Made by a program: the position numbers and the translations under genes. The notes beneath the pieces are model-generated. The model was given only the letters and a program-made list of their open reading frames with translations, did not search any database and had not been told where the DNA came from. From Marmoricola sp. URHB0036 (GTDB taxonomy: Bacteria > Actinomycetota > Actinomycetes > Propionibacteriales > Nocardioidaceae), in the NCBI RefSeq assembly GCF_000426045.1, contig NZ_AUEP01000008.1, forward strand, positions 124,001-188,000: a DNA stretch of 64,000 bases, in the 5' to 3' direction. Each line of letters opens with the position of its first letter. Positions within the stretch are counted from its first letter, which is position 1. Below, piece by piece: positions 16,263 to 24,668 of the stretch.

Positions 16263-17450
16263 TCAGGCAGAGACCACCGTGTCGTGGCAGTCGAAGATGG
16301 GGCCGGCGCTCTCGCCGGGGGCGAGCTCGTAGGCGCACAGGAGCGGGAACGGCAGCCGGCGGCGCAGGTCGTTCCAGCAGGCCTCGAGCTCGAGGGCGAG
16401 GTGGTCGTGGTCGCTGCGCCAGTAGAGGTCGACGATCTCGCCGAACACGCGGAAGCCGAGCCAGCGTCCGCTGACCCGCTCCACGGCTTCCCCGATGATC
16501 GACTCGAAGCGCTCCGGGTCGATGTGCTGGCGCTTCGGCAGGTGCGTGTGCAGCGCGTCGGCGTCGAGCGGGAGGTACTGGCCGGAGGCGTGGGCGGCCG
16601 CGGGGTCGATGCCGATCGCCATCAGGCCGTCCTCGAGGAGGTCGTGGTGCGCCGGGGTGGCGGCGACCAGCACCGCCTCACCGGCGGCAAGACCGTTGGC
16701 GACGTATGCGACCAGGTTCTCCGCCAAGTCGTCCTCGCAGTGCCAGAAGGCGACCGAGTGTCCGGCTGCGACGTCGGGATCGAGCACCCGAGTCGGCAGG
16801 GGGAGGGCGGGGAAGGTCGCGGTGAAGCGCGTCCCGCCGTCCTCGTCGTACTCGATGGTGCCGCTCATCGCCTCGCACAGCTGGCGCACGATCAGCAGGC
16901 CGAGCCCGCTGCCGCCCAGGCTGTGGGAGCTGCTGCCGTGCACGTAGGCGTCGAAGAGGGTGTCGACGAGGTCGTCCGGGACGCCCTCTCCGTCGTCGGT
17001 CACGGTGAGTACGACGTGCGCACCCTCGCGCACGGCCCGGACCTCGACGTGCGGTCCGCCGTAGCGCAGGGCGTTGGTGACCAGGTTGTCGAGGACCTGC
17101 GTGATCCGGGTGGGGTCGGCGACGACGAGAGCATCTGCCGCGACGTCGACGGTGATGCGGGACGAGCCGAGGACGGGCTGACGCTCCTCGATCAGGTCAC
17201 GGCAGACCTCGGGCAGGGACACCCGCTGCAGGGACAGGTCGAGCTCGCCGCGCTCGGCCAGGTGTGCGGTGGAGAGGTCCCCCAACAGGCGGACGAGCAT
17301 CTCGCTGCGGCGGTCCATCATCTCGGTCAGATGCGTGACCACGCCGGCTGGCAGGGTCTCCCGGTTGCGATGCAGCTGCGAGGCGGCCTCACGCAGCACG
17401 GTCGCCGTGTTCTGCATGTCGTGGATGAGCTGTGCCTCAACGTCTCTCAC
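16263..17450 (-). CDS. Orphan sensor histidine kinase with C-terminal MEDS domain
   Basis: The 395-residue cytosolic protein lacks membrane segments. Residues 1-70 hold the H-box (LIHDMQNTATVLRE, H10). Residues 75-220 form a HATPase_c domain with N-box VLDNLVTNALRYGG, G1 DDGEGVPDDL and G2 GGSGLGLLIV. Residues about 230-395 match the MEDS sensory domain (FWHCEDDLAENLVAYVANGL, LVAATPAHHDLL, WLGFRVFGEIVDLYWR), known from DcmR-type proteins. The kinase core precedes the sensor, opposite to the usual order, and no response regulator is adjacent. It may phosphorylate a remote regulator or act in a sigma/anti-sigma network. Confidence 0.85.
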   Translation of the reverse strand: MRDVEAQLIHDMQNTATVLREAASQLHRNRETLPAGVVTHLTEMMDRRSEMLVRLLGDLSTAHLAERGELDLSLQRVSLPEVCRDLIEERQPVLGSSRITVDVAADALVVADPTRITQVLDNLVTNALRYGGPHVEVRAVREGAHVVLTVTDDGEGVPDDLVDTLFDAYVHGSSSHSLGGSGLGLLIVRQLCEAMSGTIEYDEDGGTRFTATFPALPLPTRVLDPDVAAGHSVAFWHCEDDLAENLVAYVANGLAAGEAVLVAATPAHHDLLEDGLMAIGIDPAAAHASGQYLPLDADALHTHLPKRQHIDPERFESIIGEAVERVSGRWLGFRVFGEIVDLYWRSDHDHLALELEACWNDLRRRLPFPLLCAYELAPGESAGPIFDCHDTVVSA

Positions 17451-17535
17451 GACGTCCTCCCCCGTTGACCCAGTCCCCTGGTCGAGGGGTCAGTCTAGGC
17501 CAGATCGGCGCGTCGGGACCCTGCGGAATTCGTCG

Positions 17536-18441
17536 TCATCGCGAGCCGAGTCGGCGTAGTCCGGTGTCGAGGACGTACTCGCGGAAGAGCTCGGCCGAGG
17601 GGAGGAGCCGGCGGCTCCTCGACCACACCAGTCCGACCTCGCGGTGGGCGCCCTCGTCGCTCAGCCGGATCAACGGCTCGGCGTGCGAGCTCCGGGAGCG
17701 GCGCCCGGGCTCGGCGGCAGGGACGACGGCCACTCCGAGCCCTGCGCGGACGAAGCCGCGTACGACGGAGAGGTCGTCGCACTCGAAGGCCACCCGCGGT
17801 GTGAATCCAGCCGCGGCACAGATCTCGTCGGTCAGGGTGCGCAACACCCACGACGGGCGCACCATCACGAACTCTTCGTCGGCGAGGTCGGAGAGAGACA
17901 CGCGGGTGCGTCCTGCGAGGTGATGGGTCGGGGGCACGACCAGGGCCAGTGGCTGGGTGAAGAGGTGCTCCCAGTGCACGTCCGGGTTGCCCGGGTGGCG
18001 GGCCGTGAACTCGAGATCGACCCGACCCCCTGCCACGAACGAGGAGCCGAGCGCGTCGTCGGACTGCCGGAGCCGGAACTGCACGCGCGGATGGGCATCG
18101 CGGAATCCCCTGATCAGGGTGGGCACGAACCAACCGCCGAGGGAGACCTGGAAGGCCACGTCCACGGTCCCGGTCTCCGGGTCGACCAGCTCGTTGACGG
18201 CGGCGTACCCGTCGTCGAGGGAGTGCAGCAGACCGTCGACGTGCTTCTTGAACTCGTTGCCCGCCCTCGTCGGACGCAGCACCCGCCCGCTGCGCTGCAG
18301 CAAGGGCGTACCCAGCTCCCGCTCGAGCCGGGCCAGGGCTCGCGACACCCCCGGCTGGCTCACCATCTCGAGGTCGGCGATCTCCGTGACCGTCATCCCG
18401 TCCGCCACCTGCTGGAACCAGCGCAGGGTTTCTGTCTCCAT
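17536..18441 (-). CDS. LysR-family transcriptional regulator
   Basis: The 301-residue protein has an N-terminal winged HTH (METETLRWFQQVADGM, MVSQPGVSRALARLERELG) and a LysR substrate-binding domain (VDVAFQVSLGGWFVPTLIRG, LALVVPPTHHLAGR, VRGFVRAGLGVAVVPA). The start at 18441 follows an ATAGGT stretch; the longer frame upstream is spurious. It diverges from a small gene at 18518 across 76 bp, the normal place for a LysR operator. The effector is unknown. Confidence 0.9.
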   Translation of the reverse strand: METETLRWFQQVADGMTVTEIADLEMVSQPGVSRALARLERELGTPLLQRSGRVLRPTRAGNEFKKHVDGLLHSLDDGYAAVNELVDPETGTVDVAFQVSLGGWFVPTLIRGFRDAHPRVQFRLRQSDDALGSSFVAGGRVDLEFTARHPGNPDVHWEHLFTQPLALVVPPTHHLAGRTRVSLSDLADEEFVMVRPSWVLRTLTDEICAAAGFTPRVAFECDDLSVVRGFVRAGLGVAVVPAAEPGRRSRSSHAEPLIRLSDEGAHREVGLVWSRSRRLLPSAELFREYVLDTGLRRLGSR

Positions 18442-18517
18442 ACCTATGACGCTATCGCATGGATCCGAGGCCTTGCAGTTATTGGACGTATGGGTTGCAT
18501 CAGCGGAGACTAGAGCC

Positions 18518-18775
18518 ATGAACACCAACACGCACTCGAGTTCCACCGCGTCGCTCTCGCGCCGCCTGCTCACGAGCGTGCGGGACGACCTTCGCGAGCG
18601 TCGTGAGGCGCGCGCCGTCCGGCGCCAGCTGCAGCGCGAGCTGGCCACCTTCAGCACTCGCGCCGAGGTCGACGACCTGATGGCCCTTCTCCACCACCAG
18701 GAGAGCGCCCAGGCCGACCAGGTACGCGGGATGCTCGTCCGCAACCTGCACCGCTCGGACAAGCTCGCTTCCTGA
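18518..18775 (+). CDS. Small charged helical protein of unknown function
   Basis: The 85-residue protein is rich in Arg, Glu and Leu (VRDDLRERREARAVRRQLQR, TRAEVDDLMALLHHQES), predicted as helical and possibly coiled-coil. Similar short proteins are common in actinobacteria without an assigned role, as far as I recall. It diverges from the LysR gene and may be its target. GGAG lies upstream of the ATG at 18518 (position 18505). Confidence 0.7.
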   Translation: MNTNTHSSSTASLSRRLLTSVRDDLRERREARAVRRQLQRELATFSTRAEVDDLMALLHHQESAQADQVRGMLVRNLHRSDKLAS

Positions 18776-18868
18776 CCCGCACCGAGGCCTTACCTGACCA
18801 CCCTTTCGGGACTAGAGTCGGAGTTGTTGAAACTCTCACCAGTTTCTGAGCCGAAGGGTGGCCGGGCC

Positions 18869-19384
18869 GTGGCAGAACCCACCGAGGACGAGCAGGTCGC
18901 GCTCGAGGCGCGCCGGGCCGAGCTCCGGGAGAAGTACCTCAAGCCGCCGGCTGAGTGGAACACGCCCGGACGAGGCATCCACCACGCAGCCTTCATCTGC
19001 TCCGACGTGGAGGCGACGATCCGCTTCTACCAGGACCTGCTCGGGTTCCCCCTCGTCGAGCTGGTCGAGAACCGCGACTACCCGGGCTCCTCACACTTCT
19101 TCTTCGATCTCGGCAACCAGACCCTGCTGGGCTTCTTCGACTTTCCGGGCCTGGGTCTCGACCCCGGCGTCGAGTCGATCGGCAGCGTGCAGCACATCGC
19201 CATCTCCTCCCCGCGTGACCGCTGGGAGCAGGTCCGAGAGCGTCTCGACGCGGCCGGCGTGGAGTACGCCGGACCCGATCGCGGCATCGAGGAGTCGATG
19301 TACTTCAAGGACCCCGACGGCATCCAGATCGAGCTGCTGAGCGATCCGCTGATGTACTTCGGCGGCCGCCAGCTCGACGAGTAG
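18869..19384 (+). CDS. VOC-family (glyoxalase/bleomycin resistance/dioxygenase fold) protein
   Basis: The 171-residue protein starts at a GTG preceded by GAAGGGTGG; a CTG/TTG-type upstream extension to 18824 is possible but less likely. A charged N-terminal helix (about 30 residues) precedes one VOC unit: GIHHAAFICSDVEATIRFYQ, GFPLVELVENRDY, VQHIAISSPRD, YFKDPDGIQIEL. The histidines and final Glu are placed to bind a divalent metal. It is followed 46 bp later by a DinB/MDMPI-type gene on the same strand, which suggests joint metabolism of an electrophile or thiol conjugate. Confidence 0.8.
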   Translation: MAEPTEDEQVALEARRAELREKYLKPPAEWNTPGRGIHHAAFICSDVEATIRFYQDLLGFPLVELVENRDYPGSSHFFFDLGNQTLLGFFDFPGLGLDPGVESIGSVQHIAISSPRDRWEQVRERLDAAGVEYAGPDRGIEESMYFKDPDGIQIELLSDPLMYFGGRQLDE

Positions 19385-19430
19385 GACACTCGGCGAGCCT
19401 TCCTGACTCATCACAGGAGAGGTGTGGGGC

Positions 19431-20246
19431 ATGAGTGAGTGGAACGCCATGACGTTCGAGGGCAAGGACATCATCCTGCGGGTGGTGCGCGAACAGGCCG
19501 ATGCGATGTTCGGGCTGATCGAGGATCCCGCGACCTGGGAGCAACCGACCGCCTGCGAGGGCTGGACGACGCGCGACGTGGTCGGTCACATCGTCGACAC
19601 GACCGAGGGCTACTTCCGAGCGTTCGAAGCCGCACGCGGCGAGCGCGACGACGCACCGCCGCACGGGTTGACCGTGATGGCCGAGCTCGCCAACGAGGGC
19701 GCGACCTCCTTCCGGTCGCTGTCCCAGGAGGAGATGGTGCAGCGCCTGCACGAGGACTTCGAGAAGATGCAGGGCATCCTCCAGCCCCTCGGCGCCGAGG
19801 ACTGGACCGGGATGATGGTGACCCACGCCTACATGGGTCCGGTCCCGGCGTTCTTCTTCGCGGCCGGCCAGCTGATGGACTACGGCGTGCACACGTGGGA
19901 CCTGCGGGAGGGGCGCGGCCAGGTGCACGCGCTCAACGGCGACGTGGCCGACCTGCTGGTGCCGTTCATGTTCGCGCTGTGGCAGGGCACCTGCCGGGCC
20001 GAGACCGTGACCGAGCCGTTCGACATCGGCATCCGCGTCGGCGGGCGCAACGGCGGCGACTACAAGGTGTCGGTCAGCAACGAGGGCATGACCTACGGAC
20101 CCGGCGAGATCGACGACCTGCCGGCGCTGATCGAGTTCGACGCCGCCAGCCTGGTGCTCCGGACCTACAACCGGATGAACTCGGGCACCGTCCGCGGAGA
20201 CCACGCTCTGGCCGAGCGCTACCTGAACCTGTTCTTCGCGATCTGA
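19431..20246 (+). CDS. Maleylpyruvate isomerase family mycothiol-dependent-type enzyme (DinB fold)
   Basis: The 271-residue protein begins with a DinB-like four-helix domain (about residues 15-160) containing CEGWTTRDVVGHIVDTTEG, whose His is a metal ligand in this family, and LMDYGVHTWDLREG. Residues 165-271 form an SCP2-like C-terminal domain. MDMPI enzymes use mycothiol, the actinobacterial thiol, for isomerisations or conjugations. A strong GGAGAGG lies 7 nt before the ATG. It ends 3 bp from the convergent acyl-CoA synthetase gene. Confidence 0.82.
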   Translation: MSEWNAMTFEGKDIILRVVREQADAMFGLIEDPATWEQPTACEGWTTRDVVGHIVDTTEGYFRAFEAARGERDDAPPHGLTVMAELANEGATSFRSLSQEEMVQRLHEDFEKMQGILQPLGAEDWTGMMVTHAYMGPVPAFFFAAGQLMDYGVHTWDLREGRGQVHALNGDVADLLVPFMFALWQGTCRAETVTEPFDIGIRVGGRNGGDYKVSVSNEGMTYGPGEIDDLPALIEFDAASLVLRTYNRMNSGTVRGDHALAERYLNLFFAI

Positions 20247-20249
20247 GGC

Positions 20250-21803
20250 TCACTGCTCGGCGTCGTACTCCTCGGGCGTGCGCTCCCGGGGCAGGAGGTG
20301 CTTGGCCACGCGTGACGTCGGGGTGCGCGGCAACGCCTCCACCGTCTCCCAGAAGCGCGGGACCTTGAAGGCCGAGAGCCGCTCGGCGGTCCAGATGCAC
20401 AGGGTGGGGAAGTCGACGGTCCCGCCAGGAGTGAGTACGACGAACGCCTTGACCTCCTCCTCGGTGAGCTCGGACGGTACGCCGACGACAGCCGCCTCGA
20501 GGACGTCCGGGTGCTCGAGGATCGCCTCCTCGACCTCGAGCGGGGAGAGGTTCTGGCCGCGGCGACGCAGCACCTCCTTCTTGCGGGCGACGAAGGTGTA
20601 GGTCTCGTCGCCGTTGGTCGTGACGAGGTCGCCGGTGTGCATCCACCCGTCGACCACGGCGGCCGCCGTCTCCTCGGGCATCTGCCAGTAACCCGGGGTG
20701 ACCGTCGGGTTGCGCAGCAACAGCTCACCGGTCTCACCCGCGCCGAGCTCGGTGCCGTCCTCGTCGACCACGCGGGCCTCGTTGACGGTGCCGAGGGTGG
20801 GATGCTGCCGCACCGAGCCGAGGGTGCCGAACGGTCGAGTGCCGTGCCGCCAGATCAGGCCGTACGGCGACTCGGACATCGCATAGCCACAGACGACGCG
20901 CAGGCCGAACCTCGCCTCGAATGCCTCCTGCCACTCGCGCGCGGGGGAGGGGCCGGTGTAGCACAGACGCAGGTCGGTCTCGGCGTCGTCGGGGCGCTCG
21001 GGCTGGCGCATCAGGATCTCGAGCATGGCGCCGATCGCGTTGAACTCGGTCGCGCCGTGGCGCCGTGCCGAGTCGAGGAACCCGCTGGCCGAGAAGCGGG
21101 GCACCAGCACCAGCCCGGATCCGACGGCCAGCGACCCGAGCACGGAGTAGGCCGGTGCGTTGACGTGGAACAGCGGCAGCGTCGTCATCATCCGGTCCGC
21201 CGACGTGAGCTCCATCCACCACGGGAATCCGACGCCTGCCCAGGCATAGGCCCGCTGGGTCTGCATCACCAGCTTGGAACGTCCCGTCGTCCCGGACGTG
21301 GGGATCAGCACGACGACGTCGGAGGGATCGATCCCGTCCGCCACCGGCACCTCGACGACCTCCCGCTCGGTGCCCCAGTCGCCCAGCAGGTCCACGACGT
21401 CGAGCACCCGGGACCGGGTCGAGGCGGCTGCGGTGTCGACGACAGCGCGCAGCTCCGCGTCGGTCACGACGGCTCGGGGCTGCACCTGCGTCAGGAGACC
21501 GGCCAGCTCGTCGGGGGTGCCGGTGGGATCCGTGGGCACCGACACCGCGCCCAGGGAGGCCAGCGCGAGCCAGACGAGCACGTACGGCGGGGTGGTCCGG
21601 GCGGTGACCACGACGAGGTCGCCGCGGCGTACGCCGGCATCGGTGAGCCGCTCGGCCAGCCGACCCACGTGGGCAGCCGCACCGCCGAAGCTCAGCGTGC
21701 CTTCGTCGGTGCGGAGCCAGGTGCCGCGTGCGTCACGGGCGACGGCGGAGGACAGCAGTCCCGGGATGGTGTCGTTCGAGACCACGCTCCCAGTCTGCCG
21801 CAC
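20250..21803 (-). CDS. AMP-binding acyl-CoA synthetase / ligase
   Basis: The 517-residue protein carries the ANL signature VLIPTSGTTGRSKLVM (P-loop), the A5 motif CGYAMSESPYGL, the A7 motif GWMHTGDL, and an A10-like C-terminal region RTPTSRVAKHLL with the catalytic Lys. It would activate a carboxylate as its adenylate and transfer it to CoA. The closest type by eye is the short/medium-chain or crotonobetaine/carnitine CoA ligase (CaiC-like) group, a weak call. GTG codons at 21803 and 21785 are alternative starts; GGGAG lies between them. It is a single gene converging on the MDMPI gene. Confidence 0.85.
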   Translation of the reverse strand: MRQTGSVVSNDTIPGLLSSAVARDARGTWLRTDEGTLSFGGAAAHVGRLAERLTDAGVRRGDLVVVTARTTPPYVLVWLALASLGAVSVPTDPTGTPDELAGLLTQVQPRAVVTDAELRAVVDTAAASTRSRVLDVVDLLGDWGTEREVVEVPVADGIDPSDVVVLIPTSGTTGRSKLVMQTQRAYAWAGVGFPWWMELTSADRMMTTLPLFHVNAPAYSVLGSLAVGSGLVLVPRFSASGFLDSARRHGATEFNAIGAMLEILMRQPERPDDAETDLRLCYTGPSPAREWQEAFEARFGLRVVCGYAMSESPYGLIWRHGTRPFGTLGSVRQHPTLGTVNEARVVDEDGTELGAGETGELLLRNPTVTPGYWQMPEETAAAVVDGWMHTGDLVTTNGDETYTFVARKKEVLRRRGQNLSPLEVEEAILEHPDVLEAAVVGVPSELTEEEVKAFVVLTPGGTVDFPTLCIWTAERLSAFKVPRFWETVEALPRTPTSRVAKHLLPRERTPEEYDAEQ

Positions 21804-21822
21804 TCCGCCGCGACCGCGAGTG

Positions 21823-22779
21823 CTAGCGCAGCATCGGGGCTGACTTGTTGATGGCCGTGAACGCGCTCAGCTTGGTCGTCGAGTTCAGCGTCCAGTTCGT
21901 GGTGCTGTTCAGCTTGGTGTTGAAGTAGGAGAACGCGATGCCGCCGTAGGACACCATGTTGTTGTAGGTGTTCTTCATCCACGAGGGGTTCTTCGCAGCA
22001 GCAGCGTCGCTGTAGCCGGTCTCGGCGAGGCCCCACTTGACGCCCGTGGTCTTCGACCAGGCCTGGATCGGCACGTAGTAGTTGTTGACGAAGTCCTTCC
22101 ACTCGGTCCGGCCCAGGTGGCCGTACTTCTCGTAGATGTCGAACCCGGCCACGTCGACCGTGGTCTTCGGCCAGATCGCACTCATGGCGTACTTCTTGTC
22201 GCCCTGGAACTCGTGGTAGCCCATCAGGATGATGCTGAAGCCGAGGTTGGGCGCGGCCGCACGCATGATCGGCGCGATGCGGGCCTGCATGGCCTTCCAC
22301 TTCTGGATGTCACCGCCGTCGTTCTCCGGCTCGTGGTCGACCGCGACCCAGACCGGCCCGCCGGTCGCCTTCATCCTGGTGGCCAGGTCCTTGGCCCAGG
22401 CATCGCCCTTGCCGGCGGCCATGTCGGCCCACGAGTACGGCGCCTTGAAGCTCATCCAAGGCACTCGGTGCTTGGCGGCGTCCGCGGTGGCGCTCTTGAC
22501 GGCAGACGCGACCGAACCGGAGCTCCAGTAGGTGCGGTGCACGCCGATGGCCTTGCCGATCGACTTCTCCCAGGGACTCACGTCGGCGTTGCCGCCGTAC
22601 GCCCCGCCGACGTAGGCACCACAGCTCGGGAGGCCACGGGCGCTGACCGCGCAACCGTTGGTCATGGTGGCTGCGGCGGCGTTGGATGTGGCCGGTGGGC
22701 CGGTCACGGCCAGGAACAGGGCCATGCCGAGCGACATGATCAGGGCAAGGGACAAGGGTCTGCTGTGGGATGTACGCAT
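21823..22779 (-). CDS. Secreted GH26-like glycoside hydrolase (paralogue 1)
   Basis: The 318-residue protein has a Sec signal peptide (MRTSHSRPLSLALIMSLGMA; cleavage near residue 38). The mature part has PVWVAVDHEPEND, whose Glu fits the acid/base of clan-A GH26-like enzymes, and WGLAETGYSDAA, whose Glu fits the nucleophile. Two Cys near the mature N-terminus (NGCAV, PSCGAY) probably form a disulfide. The substrate is unknown (a mannan-like or envelope glycan is typical). It is about 60 percent identical by eye to the gene at 23341-24291. The ATG at 22779 lies at the conserved signal peptide start; the longer frame to 22839 is leader. Confidence 0.75.
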   Translation of the reverse strand: MRTSHSRPLSLALIMSLGMALFLAVTGPPATSNAAAATMTNGCAVSARGLPSCGAYVGGAYGGNADVSPWEKSIGKAIGVHRTYWSSGSVASAVKSATADAAKHRVPWMSFKAPYSWADMAAGKGDAWAKDLATRMKATGGPVWVAVDHEPENDGGDIQKWKAMQARIAPIMRAAAPNLGFSIILMGYHEFQGDKKYAMSAIWPKTTVDVAGFDIYEKYGHLGRTEWKDFVNNYYVPIQAWSKTTGVKWGLAETGYSDAAAAKNPSWMKNTYNNMVSYGGIAFSYFNTKLNSTTNWTLNSTTKLSAFTAINKSAPMLR

Positions 22780-23340
22780 GGTCTCGCTTCGGGGACGGGT
22801 ACAGGACGGCCCGCACTCCGAGATTCGGTCCGACGACAATGAGCGTCTGATGACCTGCGTGGGCCTGATGAACCTAGCCCGAACGTGCTATGGCAATGCA
22901 AACAGGGTCGTGCCTGTGGACTTCTCCCAGCGCTTGCAGGTGCAAGCAACGCGGCCTCGTCCCCGATGATCCGGGGCGTCGCCGGGGGAGACGCAGCTGT
23001 TGACGCCGCAACCACCGGTGTGGCGGCCTCCATCGCACCGGGTCGACGGCCCGGTGGGCACCCCCGGGGTCCTTCGGGAGATGGCGATGTGGGGCGGTAT
23101 GTCCCGGTCGCTTCGTCCCAGAACCTGCGGCGGCGCGCACCTATACGCGCTATGCCCGAATCGGCGGCGGTCGGTCCTGCGGGGCTGCCTCCCGGACCGC
23201 CCGGCCGGGCCGTTCCGACACGCCGACCGGGAGGTCCCGGGAGGAACCCGGCCCCGGTCGGGCGTGGGGACGAATGGTGCGAGTGCCTCGCTGGTCTACT
23301 TTGCGCAAGCACGAGGATGCGACAGGTGGTGCCGGTGGGG
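22780..23340. other. 561-bp intergenic region: promoter and leader of GH26-like paralogue 1
   Basis: I see no convincing gene; the open frames here are GC-rich shadows. On the minus strand the part 22780-22926 matches the leader of the second paralogue: an identical 17-bp box GTGCCTGTGGACTTCTC (22910-22926, + strand), a candidate -35 TTGCAT (22901-22896) and -10 TAGGTT (22876-22871) with a 19-bp spacer, a dyad TAGCCCG-AA-CGTGCTA (22875-22890), and about 90 nt of leader. The part 22980-23340 is GC-rich and unassigned. Confidence 0.5.
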
Positions 23341-24291
23341 CTACCGCAGCCGTGGTGCCACGCGGTTCACGCGGGTGAAGGCACTCTGCTTGCTGGCCAG
23401 GCTCAGCTTCCAGTTCGCCGTGCTGTTCAGGTTGGTGTTGAAGTAGGACATCGCGATGCCCCCGTGGGCCCGCATGGCGCGGTAGACCCGGGGGATCCAG
23501 ACCGGGTTCTTCTTGGCCGCAGCGTCGCTGTAGCCGGTCTCGGCCAGGCCCCATCGCACGTGCTTGGCCCTGGCCCAGCGCTGGATCGGGATGAAGTAGT
23601 TGGCGTTGAACATCTTCCAGGTCTTGCTGCCCTGCGCGCCGTAGGTCTCGTAGATGTCGAAGCCGGCGATGTCGATCTTGGTGTTCGGCCAGATCGCGCT
23701 CATCCGGTACTTCGCGGCGCCGTGGAACTCGTGGTAGCCCATCAAGATGATGCTGTAGGCCAGGTTGGGCGCGGCGGCGCGCATGATCGGCGCCAGCCTG
23801 GCCTGCATGGCCTTCCACTGCTGGATGTTGCCGTCGCCCTCCGGCTCGTGGTGGATCGCCACCCAGACCGGACCGCGCACGGCCCTCAGCCTGAGGGCGA
23901 GGTTGCGGGCCCAGGCGTTGCCCTTGCCGGCCGCCATGTCCTTCCACGAGTAGGGCGGCTTGAAGCTGATCCAGGGCACCCGGTTGTTGGCCGCGTCGAT
24001 CTTGGCCACCCGCACGGCGGAGGCGACCTGGGAGGCGGCCCAGAAGGTGCGGTGGACGCCGATCTTCCGGCCCATCGAGCGCTCCCAGCCGCCGACGGCC
24101 GTGTTGCCGCCGTACGCCGCGCCGAAGTAGGCGCCACAGCTGGGGATGCCTCGAGGGCCGACGGCGCAACCGTTGGTCAGCCGCGCAGCCGCGGCACTGA
24201 CCGTCGGGACAGGCCCGGAGAGGGCCACCAGGAGTGCCAGGCACAAGGAGATGAACAGGGTCAGGGACAGGGGTTTGTGTGGAGTACGCAT
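23341..24291 (-). CDS. Secreted GH26-like glycoside hydrolase (paralogue 2)
   Basis: The 316-residue paralogue of the preceding gene keeps the signal peptide (MRTPHKPLSLTLFISLCLAL), the two mature N-terminal Cys, the HEPEGDG and WGLAETGYSDAA motifs with the two presumed catalytic Glu, and the IAPIMRAAAPNL-type helix. Mature charge differs: this copy is richer in Arg/Lys, so the two probably act on different substrates or sites. Each gene has its own related promoter, so they are not simply co-transcribed. Confidence 0.75.
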   Translation of the reverse strand: MRTPHKPLSLTLFISLCLALLVALSGPVPTVSAAAARLTNGCAVGPRGIPSCGAYFGAAYGGNTAVGGWERSMGRKIGVHRTFWAASQVASAVRVAKIDAANNRVPWISFKPPYSWKDMAAGKGNAWARNLALRLRAVRGPVWVAIHHEPEGDGNIQQWKAMQARLAPIMRAAAPNLAYSIILMGYHEFHGAAKYRMSAIWPNTKIDIAGFDIYETYGAQGSKTWKMFNANYFIPIQRWARAKHVRWGLAETGYSDAAAKKNPVWIPRVYRAMRAHGGIAMSYFNTNLNSTANWKLSLASKQSAFTRVNRVAPRLR

Positions 24292-24668
24292 GGGCTCGCT
24301 TCGGGGGAGAGGACGGGACCGCCCGCACTCCGAGAAACGGTCTGACGACTGTTCAGACGTCCCCCCCATGACCTGCGTGGGCCACAGGAAGATAGCCCGA
24401 ACGGGCTATGGCCTGGCAACACTCAGGGTGCCTGTGGACTTCTCGCACCCAGGATCGTCGGGGCCTCACCGCCGTCGGACAGCGTGCTGCTGGCGCGCGT
24501 GGGCGGTCGGATGACGAGTACCGGATACCTCCTGATTTGCGGGGGTTTACCGGATCAAAATAGTGCCCAATAGTCCGAAATGCACGGGATTCCAAAATTG
24601 CCGACGGACTCCGCCAGAAGCCCCGCGGCCGCCGTTACCCGGACGAATCCGGGCAACTCGCAGGTGGT
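24292..24668. other. 377-bp intergenic region: promoter/leader of GH26-like paralogue 2 and an AT-rich patch
   Basis: On the minus strand: the 17-bp box shared with paralogue 1 (24428-24444), candidate -35 TTGCCA (24419-24414), candidate -10 TATCTT (24394-24389) with a 19-bp spacer, a perfect dyad ATAGCCCG-AA-CGGGCTAT (24392-24409), and a conserved leader to the ATG. The stretch 24530-24600 is near 50 percent AT, far above the surroundings. No gene is visible. Confidence 0.5.

Noticed and set aside
22885-24345. 486-codon plus-strand frame across the second GH26-like gene
   Set aside because: It is antisense to a gene with clear signal peptide and catalytic motifs; its composition is of the shadow type.
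24389-24419. Classical MerR-regulated promoter upstream of the GH26-like gene
   Set aside because: The spacer is 19 bp, but the dyad is displaced toward the -10 and no MerR gene is nearby, so I only note the resemblance.
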